The notes beneath the pieces were generated by a model. That model was not told the DNA's origin. It made no database searches and saw only the letters and a program-made list of their open reading frames with translations. A DNA stretch of 47,323 nucleotides from Geobacter sp. (GTDB taxonomy: Bacteria > Desulfobacterota > Desulfuromonadia > Geobacterales > Geobacteraceae): assembly GCA_003857395.1 (NCBI GenBank), contig RPRC01000090.1, positions 1 through 47,323 on the forward strand, read 5' to 3'. Below, one piece after another: positions 34,662 to 44,367 of the stretch. Each line of letters starts with the position of its first letter. The stretch's first letter is position 1. The translations under genes and the position numbers were made by a program.

Positions 34662-36224
34662 ATGACCAGCCGAAATGCTATCCCATCTTCTGTTGATGAT
34701 GTTCATCTTCTTGTCGCAACTCTTCCTGGTGAGTTGCAGGCCGCCTTGCGGAAATTGCCACTGGAACAATTGCTTGAGGTGATAATGGATTTGGGGCGTC
34801 TTGCTGAGGCCCGCTTTCCTGACAGAGTGGTCAGGTTGAGTGAGAAGCCTGTCACCCATGAAGAGTTGGCTCATGTTTTAGCCTTGCTGGGCGAATTTAC
34901 GGATGATAACCGGGCCGGAATAGAGCGAACTTTGCATCGGATATCTGCGATCCGTAACCGGAAAGGGATTGTAATAGGGCTTACCCTCCGTGTTGGCCGG
35001 GCAATTTTCGGCACCATCGAACTCCTGCGCGATCTGATAGAAACAGGTCAGAATCTTTTGATCCTCGGCCGGCCTGGAGTCGGGAAAACGACCAAGCTCA
35101 GGGAGATGGCCCGCGTGCTGGCTGATGATTTGAAGAAAAGGGTGATTGTGATCGATACGTCCAACGAAATTGCCGGTGACGGTGACATCCCCCATCCAGG
35201 GATTGGTAATGCCCGACGAATGCAGGTTCCACGGCCGGATCGCCAGCACGCAGTCATGATAGAAGCTGTTGAAAACCATACGCCTGAAGTCATAATCGTC
35301 GACGAGATAGGGACCGAGGCAGAAGCAGCCGCAGCCCGTACAATTGCAGAGCGGGGAGTGCAGCTTATCGGTACTGCGCATGGCAACACCCTGGAAAACC
35401 TGATTATGAACCCCATCCTTTCGGACCTTGTCGGTGGTGTGCAGACCGTTACCCTTGGCGACGATGAGGCTCGGCGAAGGGGCACCACCAAAACGGTAAG
35501 TGAACGCAAGTCTCCACCTACATTTGACATTCTTGTTGAGATGGTTGACAGGCAGGAAGTTATTGTCCATAAGGATACGGGTTCAGCCGTGGACAGTACC
35601 CTGCGGGGCTATCAGCCGCGTGGCGAAAAAAGAAAACAGTCTGAAGATGGGCAGATTCATGTGGAGGCGGCAAAAAGTGAAGTAACGTCACCGCGGGTTC
35701 CCCCTTCACCTGGTACGGCTCTTGAGAGGCGACGGCCGGAAACGTCAGGTCCGGTTCGAGTTTATCCTCACGGGGTAAATAAGGAGACTCTGGAAAGAGC
35801 AGGTCGGGATCTTGATCTCGACATTAGAATCGTTTCCCGTGTCGATTCTGCGGACCTGATTATTGCACTCCGTTCCCGTGCTGAAGACATGGGGCTGAGA
35901 AAAATTACCCGGCTTTCCGATGCCCCCCTTCATTTTATCAAGAGAAATACGACCGCGGAGATGAGGCGGCTTTTACAGAGAATCTTCAACCTCGTGCAGG
36001 GAATGGATGAAGAGGAAGTTCGAGAGGCTGTCGAAGAAACTGAGCAGGCCGCACGCATGGCAGTCGAGGAAGGAATTGAAGTGGCCCTGCTTCCACGTCG
36101 ACCGGCACTGCGAAAGGTTCAGCATCGTTACATTTCGAGTCTCGGTCTCGTGGCACAGAGTGTGGGACGGGAACCTGACAGGCACCTGGTTATTTATCCC
36201 GTGGAAACAGAGTTGGTTCCTTAG
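34662..36224 (+). CDS. R3H-domain AAA ATPase (SpoIIIAA/Ycf45-like)
   Basis: 520 residues. A helical N-terminal part precedes a P-loop ATPase: Walker A GRPGVGKTT (136-144), Walker B VIIVDEI (209-215) and a GTAHGNTLENLI segment like SpoIIIAA/PilT-type ATPases. A variable linker (about 315-370) leads to an R3H-type single-strand nucleic-acid binding C-terminus (RRPALRKVQHRYI...). Cyanobacterial and plastid relatives (Ycf45) exist; the cellular role is not established. Not clearly in an operon with its neighbours. Confidence 0.85.
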   Translation: MTSRNAIPSSVDDVHLLVATLPGELQAALRKLPLEQLLEVIMDLGRLAEARFPDRVVRLSEKPVTHEELAHVLALLGEFTDDNRAGIERTLHRISAIRNRKGIVIGLTLRVGRAIFGTIELLRDLIETGQNLLILGRPGVGKTTKLREMARVLADDLKKRVIVIDTSNEIAGDGDIPHPGIGNARRMQVPRPDRQHAVMIEAVENHTPEVIIVDEIGTEAEAAAARTIAERGVQLIGTAHGNTLENLIMNPILSDLVGGVQTVTLGDDEARRRGTTKTVSERKSPPTFDILVEMVDRQEVIVHKDTGSAVDSTLRGYQPRGEKRKQSEDGQIHVEAAKSEVTSPRVPPSPGTALERRRPETSGPVRVYPHGVNKETLERAGRDLDLDIRIVSRVDSADLIIALRSRAEDMGLRKITRLSDAPLHFIKRNTTAEMRRLLQRIFNLVQGMDEEEVREAVEETEQAARMAVEEGIEVALLPRRPALRKVQHRYISSLGLVAQSVGREPDRHLVIYPVETELVP

Positions 36225-36421
36225 ACCATTTGTGGTGGAGAAGAGGATTGAACTTCAAAGACGCTCAAGCCTGCTGCCATTTCCTGCAGGAATTTCTCGT
36301 GATCAGACTGCTTCGCGTTTTCTCATCTGTTTTTGGTACTGATTTCCTCCATATTTGCTAAAGAAATTTACTTTTCTGCCGATAGAAATTTAAACAACAG
36401 TATGTTCTCGGGAGGGATGCT

Positions 36422-36904
36422 ATGAAGGGTACAAATTCACGGGTGGAAGATACGCATCACATGGTTGGATTCACCGTGGGTAATGAAGAATTCTGCGTGG
36501 ATATACTGAAAGTCCAGGAAATCATCAGAATGATGGGTATTACAAAAATACCCAATGCGCCGGATTATGCCGAGGGTGTTATTAATTTAAGAGGCAGGGT
36601 TATTCCGGTTATCGATTTCAGGAAACGTTTTAATCTCCCTGAATCTGCGGATGATAATGACGACTCGCGGCGCATTGTTGTCGTTGATATCGTTGGGACC
36701 ACCATCGGACTAATTGTGGATGAGGTTTCCCATGTTATCAAGCTGGAAAATGATTGTGTCTCTCCGACACCGGAATCAGTAAAAAGTTCTGGAGGGGCCT
36801 GTTTCAGCGGGATAGGTCGGATGGGAGAAAAACTGATTATCCTTCTCGATGTTGAAGAGATGTTTTGCCAGGGTGAACTTTCCTGGGCAGAGGAGGCTGC
36901 CTGA
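36422..36904 (+). CDS. cheW: CheW-type chemotaxis coupling protein
   Basis: 160 residues. It bridges CheA to chemoreceptors. The domain runs from HHMVGFTVGNEEFCVDILKVQEIIR to the end, with the conserved NLRGRVIPVIDFRKRF and a final GEKLIILLDVEEMF. It stands alone here, about 200 bp after the R3H gene; a short Shine-Dalgarno (GGGAGGGATG) precedes the ATG. Confidence 0.95.
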   Translation: MKGTNSRVEDTHHMVGFTVGNEEFCVDILKVQEIIRMMGITKIPNAPDYAEGVINLRGRVIPVIDFRKRFNLPESADDNDDSRRIVVVDIVGTTIGLIVDEVSHVIKLENDCVSPTPESVKSSGGACFSGIGRMGEKLIILLDVEEMFCQGELSWAEEAA

Positions 36905-37091
36905 AGGCAGAACCTTACCTGTAGAGCTGCAGTCGGGGGCGTAATGTGATTAGTTGTGCTCGTTGGGGGTAGGGCTTGTGGTTGAAAACCATTGACACTC
37001 TGGATTCGAAAGGTGTAGAAAGAGTGCGTCCGTACGCTATCGGAGTGACTTTGCTCCGCCTGAAGATGCACCCTTGAAGGGAACGCCCCCC

Positions 37092-39152
37092 ATGAGCCAG
37101 AAGAACGAATTCCTGAATCTCTATAATCACAATTTTATCCGGACTGCCGTTGTTATTCCGAAACTGAAGGTGGCAGACCCCCAGTTTAACTCCGCTGAAA
37201 CTATTAACCTGCTTAGACAAGCGATGGAGAACAGTGCCATTATGGCTGTTTTCCCCGAACTTGGTCTTTCAGCCTACTCATGTGAAGATCTTTTTCATCA
37301 GCAGACTCTCCTTGATGGATGTCTTGCCGGTCTCACATCAATACTGGAGGAGTCTCGAAGCATGCCGATTATCGGCATCGTGGGACTGCCTCTGAGAATA
37401 GACAGCCAGCTTTTTAACTGTGCAGTTGTTTTTTACCGAGGGAAAGTGCTCGGTATTACCCCGAAAACCTACCTTCCGAATTACCGCGAATTCTATGAGT
37501 TGCGTCAGTTTACACCTGCGGATCATTCCTTGCGGGACACAATGGATCTGCTCGGCCAGTCAGAAATCCCCTTCGGTAACAGGCTCCTCTTTCAGGTGGA
37601 GAATCAACCACTCCTTACCTTCAATGTCGAGATCTGCGAGGACGTCTGGGTTCCGATTCCTCCTTCATCGTATGCTTCTCTGGCGGGAGCAACGGTTCTC
37701 GTTAATCTTTCGGCATCAAATATTACTGTTGGCAAGGCTGATTACCGCCGTCAGTTGGTGGCGAATCAATCAGGTCGTTGTCTTGCTGCATATCTATACA
37801 GCGCTGCCGGTTTGGGTGAATCTACTACCGATCTTGCTTGGGACGGCCATGGGATGGTTTATGAAAACGGCACCATGGTGGCCGAGTCGAAGCGTTTCAG
37901 TTATGAGGATCAGATTGTCTATGGAGACCTTGACTTGGACAGGCTTGTTCAAGAACGGATGCGTCAGAACAGCTTCGGGCAGTCAATCCTTCGTTTTCGT
38001 GATTCTCTGCAGGGATTTCGAACCATCAAGTTTTCAATCGACCTGCCATTGACGGAGAAAATTCCCATGGCACGGCGTTATGAACGATTCCCCTTTGTGC
38101 CGAGCGATCCGGCCCGGCGTGACGAAAGGTGCCGGGAAGTTTATGAAATTCAGGTCCAGGCCCTGGTAAAGAGATTCAAGTCCACCGGTGCCGACAAAAT
38201 GATTATCGGTATCTCCGGTGGTCTCGATTCTACCCAGGCGCTGATAGTCTGTGCACGAGCCATGGACGTTATGGGGCTTTCACGCTTTCATATCCTGGCC
38301 TATACCATGCCCGGTTTTGCCACGAGCCAACGGACTCTCGAGCAGGCACGTCGACTGATCAGGACCGTAGGGTGTACCTATCGTGAAATCGATATCCGGC
38401 CGAGTTGCCATCAGATGCTGAAAGATATCGGGCATCCTTTTCATGAAGGTCAGCCTGTTTATGACGTTACGTTCGAAAATGTCCAGGCCGGAGAGAGAAC
38501 CAGCCATCTTTTCCGTTTGGCAAATCAGTACGGTGGGATTGTCGTGGGGACTAGCGATCTGAGTGAAATGGCCCTTGGCTGGTGTACCTATGGGGTTGGT
38601 GATCACATGGCCCACTACCACGTGAACGCCAGTGTTCCTAAAACCCTGATCCAGTACCTGATTCGCTGGACAGCATTGACCGATCAGCTTGGCCAGGAGG
38701 TGAGTCCGGTCCTCAATGATATTCTGGAAACAGAAATCAGTCCTGAACTTGTTCCTGGTGACGAGACCAGCGGTCAGCCGGTTCAGCGCACTGAGGATAT
38801 TGTCGGTCCCTACGAACTTCAGGATTTTACACTCTATTACACTCTGAGACTGGGTTACCTCCCTGCCAAGGTTGCTTTTATGGCTTGGAGCGCCTGGCAC
38901 GACAAGAAAATTCCCGGCTGGCCGGACATTCCGGAATCAAAACAGCATGAGTATAACCTCCACGACATCAAGCGGTGGCTCAAGGTTTTTCTCTGGCGCT
39001 TTTTTAAGACCAGTCAGTTCAAACGAACTTGTGTGCCCAACTCTCCGAAAGTTGGATCTGGAGGCTCGCTTTCTCCTCGTGGAGACTGGCGTGCGCCCAG
39101 CGATGGCGAGGCAGCGGCTTGGATGGCCGAACTGGAACGGATTCCTGACTGA
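37092..39152 (+). CDS. nadE: Glutamine-dependent NAD+ synthetase
   Basis: 686 residues, two domains. The N-terminal nitrilase-type glutaminase has the Glu of VFPELGLSAYS, the Lys of ITPKTYLPNYREFYE and the Cys of VEICEDVW. The C-terminal synthetase has the ATP-pyrophosphatase loop SGGLDSTQA (about residue 375) and GTSDLSEMALGW. It makes NAD+ from deamido-NAD+ with ammonia from glutamine. I chose ATG 37092; a TTG at 37074 is in frame but has no better ribosome site. Confidence 0.96.
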   Translation: MSQKNEFLNLYNHNFIRTAVVIPKLKVADPQFNSAETINLLRQAMENSAIMAVFPELGLSAYSCEDLFHQQTLLDGCLAGLTSILEESRSMPIIGIVGLPLRIDSQLFNCAVVFYRGKVLGITPKTYLPNYREFYELRQFTPADHSLRDTMDLLGQSEIPFGNRLLFQVENQPLLTFNVEICEDVWVPIPPSSYASLAGATVLVNLSASNITVGKADYRRQLVANQSGRCLAAYLYSAAGLGESTTDLAWDGHGMVYENGTMVAESKRFSYEDQIVYGDLDLDRLVQERMRQNSFGQSILRFRDSLQGFRTIKFSIDLPLTEKIPMARRYERFPFVPSDPARRDERCREVYEIQVQALVKRFKSTGADKMIIGISGGLDSTQALIVCARAMDVMGLSRFHILAYTMPGFATSQRTLEQARRLIRTVGCTYREIDIRPSCHQMLKDIGHPFHEGQPVYDVTFENVQAGERTSHLFRLANQYGGIVVGTSDLSEMALGWCTYGVGDHMAHYHVNASVPKTLIQYLIRWTALTDQLGQEVSPVLNDILETEISPELVPGDETSGQPVQRTEDIVGPYELQDFTLYYTLRLGYLPAKVAFMAWSAWHDKKIPGWPDIPESKQHEYNLHDIKRWLKVFLWRFFKTSQFKRTCVPNSPKVGSGGSLSPRGDWRAPSDGEAAAWMAELERIPD

Positions 39153-39173
39153 GCTGTTCCTTAGACTTTTAAC

Positions 39174-39215
39174 AAAAAAAACCGGTAGCCCTTACATTGG
39201 CTACCGGTTTTTTTT
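39174..39215 (+). terminator. Terminator after nadE (bidirectional)
   Basis: A 17-bp stem (arms 39174-39190 and 39199-39215) containing ACCGGTAGCC/GGCTACCGGT, with an 8-nt loop. The A8 and T8 ends make it usable from both sides, for nadE and for the rubredoxin gene on the minus strand. Confidence 0.95.
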
Positions 39216-39290
39216 GTTTTCACGTCTGCACGATGGTGACTTGTTCGTCCGTACAATCATCAGCTGATTTCTACCCTGGTTAGCTAGTGA

Positions 39291-39410
39291 CTATTTGAAG
39301 GGAACAAATTTGCACGCATCAGCGCCACAGGGAGGACACTGCTTTGGTGGTGCCGGGCTTTCACATTTGTATCCGCAGACGGTGCACTGCCATTGCTTTG
39401 GTTTGGGCAT
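39291..39410 (-). CDS. Rubredoxin-like electron carrier (short)
   Basis: 39 residues with two Cys pairs for one Fe(Cys)4 site: CTVCGYKC (Cys9, Cys12) and CPPCGADAC (Cys25, Cys28). It is shorter than a classical rubredoxin (about 52) and close to the desulforedoxin-type or rubredoxin-like domain of rubrerythrins. ATG 39410 follows AAAGGAG. It lies 32 bp after fprA and probably donates electrons to it. Confidence 0.85.
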   Translation of the reverse strand: MPKPKQWQCTVCGYKCESPAPPKQCPPCGADACKFVPFK

Positions 39411-39442
39411 TTCAGACTCCTTTCTTTGCTGAGATTGCGCTC

Positions 39443-40657
39443 TTAGAAGCGCGCTTGGTATTCCTTGAGACGTAACGCGAATGCTTTCCCGAATTGATAG
39501 CATTTTTCCTCGTCTTCGGATGAAGGTTTATAGATTACCTGGAGACCGGGTTCGAATTTCTCAAGGCCCATCTTTTCAAAAATTTCATAGGCTTCTTTAA
39601 CTGCACCGCCACCCCAACCATAACTTCCGAAGGCACCGGCAAGTCTGTTCTTTGGCCGGAGACCACGCAAGTGAGTAAGACACTCTGCCATGGATGGATA
39701 CATAATGTTGTTGAGAGTTGGCGTGCCGAAAAGTGTGCCCCTTGCTTTCCAAAACTCCTTGATAACAACATTCATCGGGGTAGCCCTCAGCTTCAGAATT
39801 CTACAATCGACACCTTCGCTCATGATACCTTCGGAAATTGGGACCGACATCATCTCTGTGCTTTTCCACATGGTATCGTAGACGATAATGGCCCGAAGGT
39901 CTGCTTTTCCGTTTGCCATCTCGAGATATGACTCAATAACCTTTTGTGGCTTTGCTCTCCAGATAATGCCGTGGTCAGGGGCAATAATTTCAGGATTTAT
40001 TCCTAGTTTCTGCAGGTCGGCAATCTTTTCTAGAATAAGCTGTCCGAATGGCATGAGGATATTTGCATAATAATCAATTACGGCATCATCCAATACATCA
40101 GCGGAGACGATGGTGCTGAACTCATCATCAAAGCGTGCGGAGGAAGCCAGATGTTGCCCGAAACCATCCTGGCTGAACAGGACTCCCGCCTCCTGACAAA
40201 ACGTCATCATGGAATCCGGCCAGTGAATCATTGGGGTTTCAAGGAATAGCAGGGTGTTTTTTCCGATTTTCAGTGTGTCACCGGTTTTAACCAGATTCAT
40301 TTTCCATTTGGAAGTGTCAAAGAACTTGTCGAGACCTTTTTTGCCACGTCCTGTTATGTGGATCGTCGCATTGGGTGCCACTGCCATGATTTTATCAAGA
40401 CTCGTGGCATGATCATTTTCGATGTGATTGATTACGACATGCTTTATTTTTTCAGGATCAACCAAACTCTTGATGTGGTTGATGGTAATGTCGGAAAAAT
40501 CATATTTAACGGTGTCAATGAGCGTAACTTCTTCATCCATTATCAGATAATTGTTGTACGTAGTCCCTCGAGGTGTTTCATACCCGTGAAAGTCTCGTAC
40601 CGCCCAGTCAATTGCCCCTACCCAGAATATATCTTTTTTCAATTCAACCGGTTTCAT
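39443..40657 (-). CDS. fprA: Flavodiiron protein (A-type flavoprotein)
   Basis: 404 residues. The metallo-beta-lactamase domain holds the diiron ligands H78, E80, D82, H83 (NHIENDH), H145 (MIHWPDS) and D164 (SQDGFGQH); the flavodoxin domain starts about residue 255 and ends with the GSYGWGGGA FMN loop. It reduces O2 and/or NO to water or N2O, protecting an anaerobe. It lies between perR and rubredoxin on the same strand, so expression is probably PerR-controlled. Confidence 0.96.
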   Translation of the reverse strand: MKPVELKKDIFWVGAIDWAVRDFHGYETPRGTTYNNYLIMDEEVTLIDTVKYDFSDITINHIKSLVDPEKIKHVVINHIENDHATSLDKIMAVAPNATIHITGRGKKGLDKFFDTSKWKMNLVKTGDTLKIGKNTLLFLETPMIHWPDSMMTFCQEAGVLFSQDGFGQHLASSARFDDEFSTIVSADVLDDAVIDYYANILMPFGQLILEKIADLQKLGINPEIIAPDHGIIWRAKPQKVIESYLEMANGKADLRAIIVYDTMWKSTEMMSVPISEGIMSEGVDCRILKLRATPMNVVIKEFWKARGTLFGTPTLNNIMYPSMAECLTHLRGLRPKNRLAGAFGSYGWGGGAVKEAYEIFEKMGLEKFEPGLQVIYKPSSEDEEKCYQFGKAFALRLKEYQARF

Positions 40658-40714
40658 GTTTTCTCCAATAAATAGTATAGTTGTAACCGTGAAAATTCTT
40701 TTACAAGAGCAAGT

Positions 40715-41206
40715 TTAGCTCTCTGAGCATGAACGATCTTTTTCTGCACTCTGAGCAGAAACATTCCGGCAACAGTTGCAGAGGCCGTTAAACGTAATGG
40801 AGTAATCAAGGATATCAAATTCCGCCAATGTGCCGACGTTTGGTACGAGATTGTCCAGTGTAGGATCATGAAGGTCGATAACTTTTCCACAGCTGATACA
40901 CGTGAGATGATGATGACGTTTCGTGTCAGCATCAAACCGTGCCTTGGATTCTGGGTTGCTTATTTTTTTTGCAATGCCAATGGAAACAAATGTTTCAAGT
41001 ACACGGTACACAGTAGTTCGGGAAACACCCTTTAAGCTTTCTTTTATATCTTCATACACCTGATCAACCGTAGGGTGATCAGTACGTGCTGCCAACGCAT
41101 CAAGAATCGTCCGTCTCTGAATTGTCATGGCAAGCCCGTTTTGCCTGCACACGGTTTCAAACTCTTTTTTTTTGATCTCTCGTATGTTCTGAACATTATT
41201 TTTCAT
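40715..41206 (-). CDS. perR: Fur/PerR-family peroxide-type regulator
   Basis: 163 residues with a winged helix (TIQRRTILDALAARTDHPTVDQVYEDI; recognition helix GVSRTTVYRVLETF), the HHHLTCISCGKVIDL metal site and the C-terminal CNCC pair (NGLCNCCRN). The HHH box and the Cys pairs are of the Fur/PerR structural zinc type. A PerR role is inferred from the fprA-rubredoxin operon next to it. ATG 41206 lies 6 nt after a perfect -10, with no Shine-Dalgarno: a leaderless transcript is likely. Frame extends to 41287 but overlaps the promoter. Confidence 0.9.
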   Translation of the reverse strand: MKNNVQNIREIKKKEFETVCRQNGLAMTIQRRTILDALAARTDHPTVDQVYEDIKESLKGVSRTTVYRVLETFVSIGIAKKISNPESKARFDADTKRHHHLTCISCGKVIDLHDPTLDNLVPNVGTLAEFDILDYSITFNGLCNCCRNVSAQSAEKDRSCSES

Positions 41207-41212
41207 GATTGG

Positions 41213-41241
41213 AATATATTGCAACTGGTAATTATTGTCAA
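41213..41241 (-). promoter_or_regulatory. perR: perR promoter, leaderless geometry
   Basis: On the minus strand: TTGACA (41241-41236), 17-nt spacer, TATATT (41218-41213). Six nt later the perR ATG begins at 41206. The predicted +1 coincides with the A of ATG. The arsR2 promoter has the same TATATT-6-ATG spacing. Confidence 0.8.
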
Positions 41242-41378
41242 CTGAAAATCTGGCAAAATAATTCCATAGCCACTTGACGGGTCTCATCTGTTCGCCTGGA
41301 AACTATTTGTATATCAATGTGGGGGGGATATTGTTGTGCAGAGTGATAAGGAAACTGCTGAAAGATTGTCAATATTTA

Positions 41379-41984
41379 TCAACTGGAACTGATTTGATAA
41401 GGAGGATTTGCTTGTATCAAGTTGTCTTTAAGACCAAGTTCTGTATGGATTGAGCTTAACTGCACGTAGCGAGATAGAAGACGCTTTTTCCAGGGTGTGT
41501 CGGTAAGATCAAAAAGAACGACAGTACATTTTTCCCGAGCAAGGTTTCTGTTATCATGGACCCTGCAGGAAATTTGGAAAAATCTTGAAATGCCCTCAAT
41601 GGGTAACGCAAATGATATATCTATGCGGCTACCAACGGAAAATACTGAATCGTATGAGTGGTGAAATGCTGCACCAGCAATAGAAAGATCTTTCAGGTAT
41701 CCACGGATTTTTTTGCCCTCAACTATCATGACCGGAATTTTTTCAGAGGGATTAACCCTGATCGTTCTTCTGTTGTCGGCCAGTTCGTCACAGCGAATTA
41801 CGACTCCGTTACGTAAAACGATAGTTGAGATACTGCTTTTGTCGTATAAATAAACCTCCTCGCTGTGGAAATTATAGGATGCGAATGGTTCCCCCGTGTG
41901 CGGGATAATTTCTTTGACGGTTTTCCCCAGCAGGTGTTTCCAGTTGTCGGTACTATTCGTTTTTATCTTTGGTTGAGCGTTCAT
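41379..41984 (-). CDS. PilZ-domain (c-di-GMP receptor) protein
   Basis: 201 residues. The PilZ motif is split in the normal way: RRTIRV (RxxxR, about residues 72-77) and DLSIAGAAF (DxSxxG-type, about 99-107), followed by a beta-barrel region. The N-terminal 70 residues form a YcgR-N-like domain. It binds cyclic di-GMP and probably affects motility or surface behaviour. Transcribed alone; the ATG start has a plausible CAAAGGG-type region. Confidence 0.88.
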   Translation of the reverse strand: MNAQPKIKTNSTDNWKHLLGKTVKEIIPHTGEPFASYNFHSEEVYLYDKSSISTIVLRNGVVIRCDELADNRRTIRVNPSEKIPVMIVEGKKIRGYLKDLSIAGAAFHHSYDSVFSVGSRIDISFALPIEGISRFFQISCRVHDNRNLAREKCTVVLFDLTDTPWKKRLLSRYVQLSSIHTELGLKDNLIQANPPYQISSS

Positions 41985-42319
41985 AATGGGTTTGTTCCCT
42001 TATGTTTATTTATATATTTTATTATATCGGCAGTAAGTAAATTTTTCTTGAGATATTTCACTGTCAGGTCCTTAATTGCTGAAATATCTTTGCAATTGCG
42101 GTGATTTTGGCAATGGAAGTCGCTTTTATGCTACGCTTAGAACATAGGTAAATTGTCTGCTCGCTGAAATTTGTGATGCAAATCTTCTTGTTTTCAAGTA
42201 AAAAAGAAAGGGAAGTGACGTATTATATTTGATGCATATGGTAGAACCCCTTCGATAAGACCAGCCATTTATCAGTGTTTCCGTAGTACACTCCTTTTTT
42301 AGTTTTTGAGGAATAGTGC
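41985..42319. other. Intergenic region between PilZ and arn genes
   Basis: 335 bp of A/T-rich sequence. It must contain divergent promoters. I see short T-rich runs and no gene, RNA structure or palindrome I would defend. Confidence 0.4.
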
Positions 42320-43255
42320 GTGCCATATATTGCTAAAATAGTTGTTTGTGCCTATCATACGGTCGGTTATCGCTGTCTCCAGGAGCTTTTGGCTCAGGGT
42401 GCTCAGATTTCAGCTGTATTTACCCATGAGGACTCGCCGTCAGAAGCAATCTGGTTTGAATCGGTGCGGGAACTTGCCCTGAGCAATCAGATTCCCTATT
42501 ACACGACAGACGTGAACCTGCCAGAAAATGTTGAATTGCTTCGCACCATAGCTCCGGATTTCCTTTTTTCCTTCTATTACCGTTCTATGATAAAGAAAGA
42601 AGTCCTGGATATTTCCTGTAGAGGTTCTCTCAATCTTCATGGTTCACTTCTTCCGAAATACCGCGGAAGGGTGCCGGTGAACTGGGCAGTTATTCAGGGT
42701 GAATCCGAAACTGGAGCAACTCTCCATTACATGGTTGAAAAACCTGACGCTGGGGATATCGTTGACCAGGAACGAGTTTCTATCGAATTTACTGAAACTT
42801 CCCTAGATATTTTTCGTAAGGTTGCCGATGCGGCTGTTCGGGTTTTAGCACGGTCATGGCCACAACTTTTGGCTGGGACTGCGCGACGTTTGCCGATGGA
42901 TTTGGCCGCAGGGAGTTACTACGGAGGTCGGAAGCCTGCTGATGGCTTGATTGACTGGCGAAAAAGTTCGACGGAGATATACAATCTGATTCGTGGGGTT
43001 ACTCACCCGTACCCAGGGGCGTTCACGTACCTGGCCGGGAAAAAAGTATATATTTGGGGTGCCACACCGAGGTCCGGTAAGGGAAGGGCAGGAGAAGTCC
43101 TTTCTGAAAAACCGTTGTTGGTGGGGACCGGGAGCGGCACACTGGAGGTACTTTCTCTTCAGTTTGAAAGGGAAAAAGAGCTCAATGCCCTAATATTTAT
43201 TAAAGAGAATCCTGTTCTCGGAAAATCCTTCTCTTCTTTTCAAAAATCTGAATGA
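42320..43255 (+). CDS. arnA: UDP-L-Ara4N formyltransferase (ArnA N-terminal half as a separate gene)
   Basis: 311 residues. It adds a formyl group from 10-formyl-THF to UDP-4-amino-4-deoxy-L-arabinose. The formyltransferase site has NLHGSLLPKYRGR (catalytic Asn-His) and the Asp of PDAGDIV, with the GGRKPADG region typical of ArnA. In E. coli this domain is fused to the decarboxylase; here the two are separate genes with a 65-bp gap. It starts at GTG 42320. Confidence 0.9.
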   Translation: MPYIAKIVVCAYHTVGYRCLQELLAQGAQISAVFTHEDSPSEAIWFESVRELALSNQIPYYTTDVNLPENVELLRTIAPDFLFSFYYRSMIKKEVLDISCRGSLNLHGSLLPKYRGRVPVNWAVIQGESETGATLHYMVEKPDAGDIVDQERVSIEFTETSLDIFRKVADAAVRVLARSWPQLLAGTARRLPMDLAAGSYYGGRKPADGLIDWRKSSTEIYNLIRGVTHPYPGAFTYLAGKKVYIWGATPRSGKGRAGEVLSEKPLLVGTGSGTLEVLSLQFEREKELNALIFIKENPVLGKSFSSFQKSE

Positions 43256-43320
43256 TAATCTGTCGAAAGAATATTTTCACTTTTTATCCATTTTTCTCAA
43301 TTATTTAATAGGGAGCTGTT

Positions 43321-44367
43321 ATGAAAATTCTTATTCTCGGTGTAAACGGCTTTATTGGAAACGCCTTGACTCGCCGGATTCTTACCACAACAGACTGGGA
43401 AGTTTTTGGTCTTGACATGAGTACCGATAAACTTGAGCATTCAATGGGGCATCCCCGTTTTCATTTCCTTGAGGGCGACATCACAATAAATAAGGAATGG
43501 ATTGCCTATAACATTAAAAAATGTGATGTGATTCTTCCGCTCGTGGCCATAGCAACACCAGCTTCCTATGTGAAGGAGCCGTTGCGCGTCTTTGAGCTTG
43601 ATTTTGAGGAAAACCTTGCCATTATCCGGCAGTGTGTCAAATATAAGAAACGAGTGGTGTTCCCTTCTACATCCGAAGTTTATGGAATGTGCCCAGATTC
43701 AGAGTTCGAAGAGGATGCCTCACCACTCGTTCTCGGACCCATCCATAAAGAGCGTTGGATATATTCCTGTGCGAAGCAGATGCTTGACCGGGTTATCTAC
43801 GCATACGGAATGCATGAAGGTTTACGTTATACGCTCTTCCGGCCTTTCAACTGGATTGGCCCTCGTTTGGACAGCATTGACACGGCCAAGGAAGGAAGCT
43901 CTCGTGTCCTTACCCAGTTCCTCTATAATATTATTTTGGGAGAGCCGATTAATCTCGTTGATGGCGGGAATCAGCGACGGTCATTCACGTATCTGGAGGA
44001 TGGTATTGATTGCCTGATGAAGATTATTGAGAACAAAGATGGTTGCGCTGATGGTGGAATCTTTAATATTGGCAACCCGGAAAATGACCTTTCGGTAAAA
44101 GAGCTCGCTCACAAGCTGAGAGACATGGTCAAAGAGTATCCTCAATACCTGGACCGGGCTGAAAATTGTCAGATTGTGGGAGTTACTTCGGAAGAATTCT
44201 ATGGAAGCGGATATCAGGATATCGTAACCAGGGTTCCATCCATCAGACGAGCCGCTGAAATACTCGGCTGGGAGCCAGTGACGGGAATTGACGAAGCGTT
44301 GAAGCATACCCTGGATTTCTATCTGATAGACGAGGGAAACAAGATCGAGAAGTTTGTCCCGGCATGA
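43321..44367 (+). CDS. arnA: UDP-glucuronate oxidative decarboxylase (ArnA C-terminal half)
   Basis: 348 residues, SDR fold. The NAD+ loop is [10 protein letters not shown], the active site has PSTSEVYGM and the Tyr/Lys of [10 protein letters not shown], and [13 protein letters not shown] with its Arg is diagnostic of ArnA. It makes UDP-4-keto-pentose from UDP-glucuronate. The ATG is preceded by AGGGAG. Its stop overlaps the arnD start by 4 bp (ATGA), so these are co-translated. Confidence 0.95.
   Translation: MKILILGVNGFIGNALTRRILTTTDWEVFGLDMSTDKLEHSMGHPRFHFLEGDITINKEWIAYNIKKCDVILPLVAIATPASYVKEPLRVFELDFEENLAIIRQCVKYKKRVVFPSTSEVYGMCPDSEFEEDASPLVLGPIHKERWIYSCAKQMLDRVIYAYGMHEGLRYTLFRPFNWIGPRLDSIDTAKEGSSRVLTQFLYNIILGEPINLVDGGNQRRSFTYLEDGIDCLMKIIENKDGCADGGIFNIGNPENDLSVKELAHKLRDMVKEYPQYLDRAENCQIVGVTSEEFYGSGYQDIVTRVPSIRRAAEILGWEPVTGIDEALKHTLDFYLIDEGNKIEKFVPA

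Noticed and set aside
41219..41241. PerR box over the perR promoter
   Set aside because: TTGCAACTGG...TTGTCAA is only weakly symmetrical; the clear signal there is the promoter itself.
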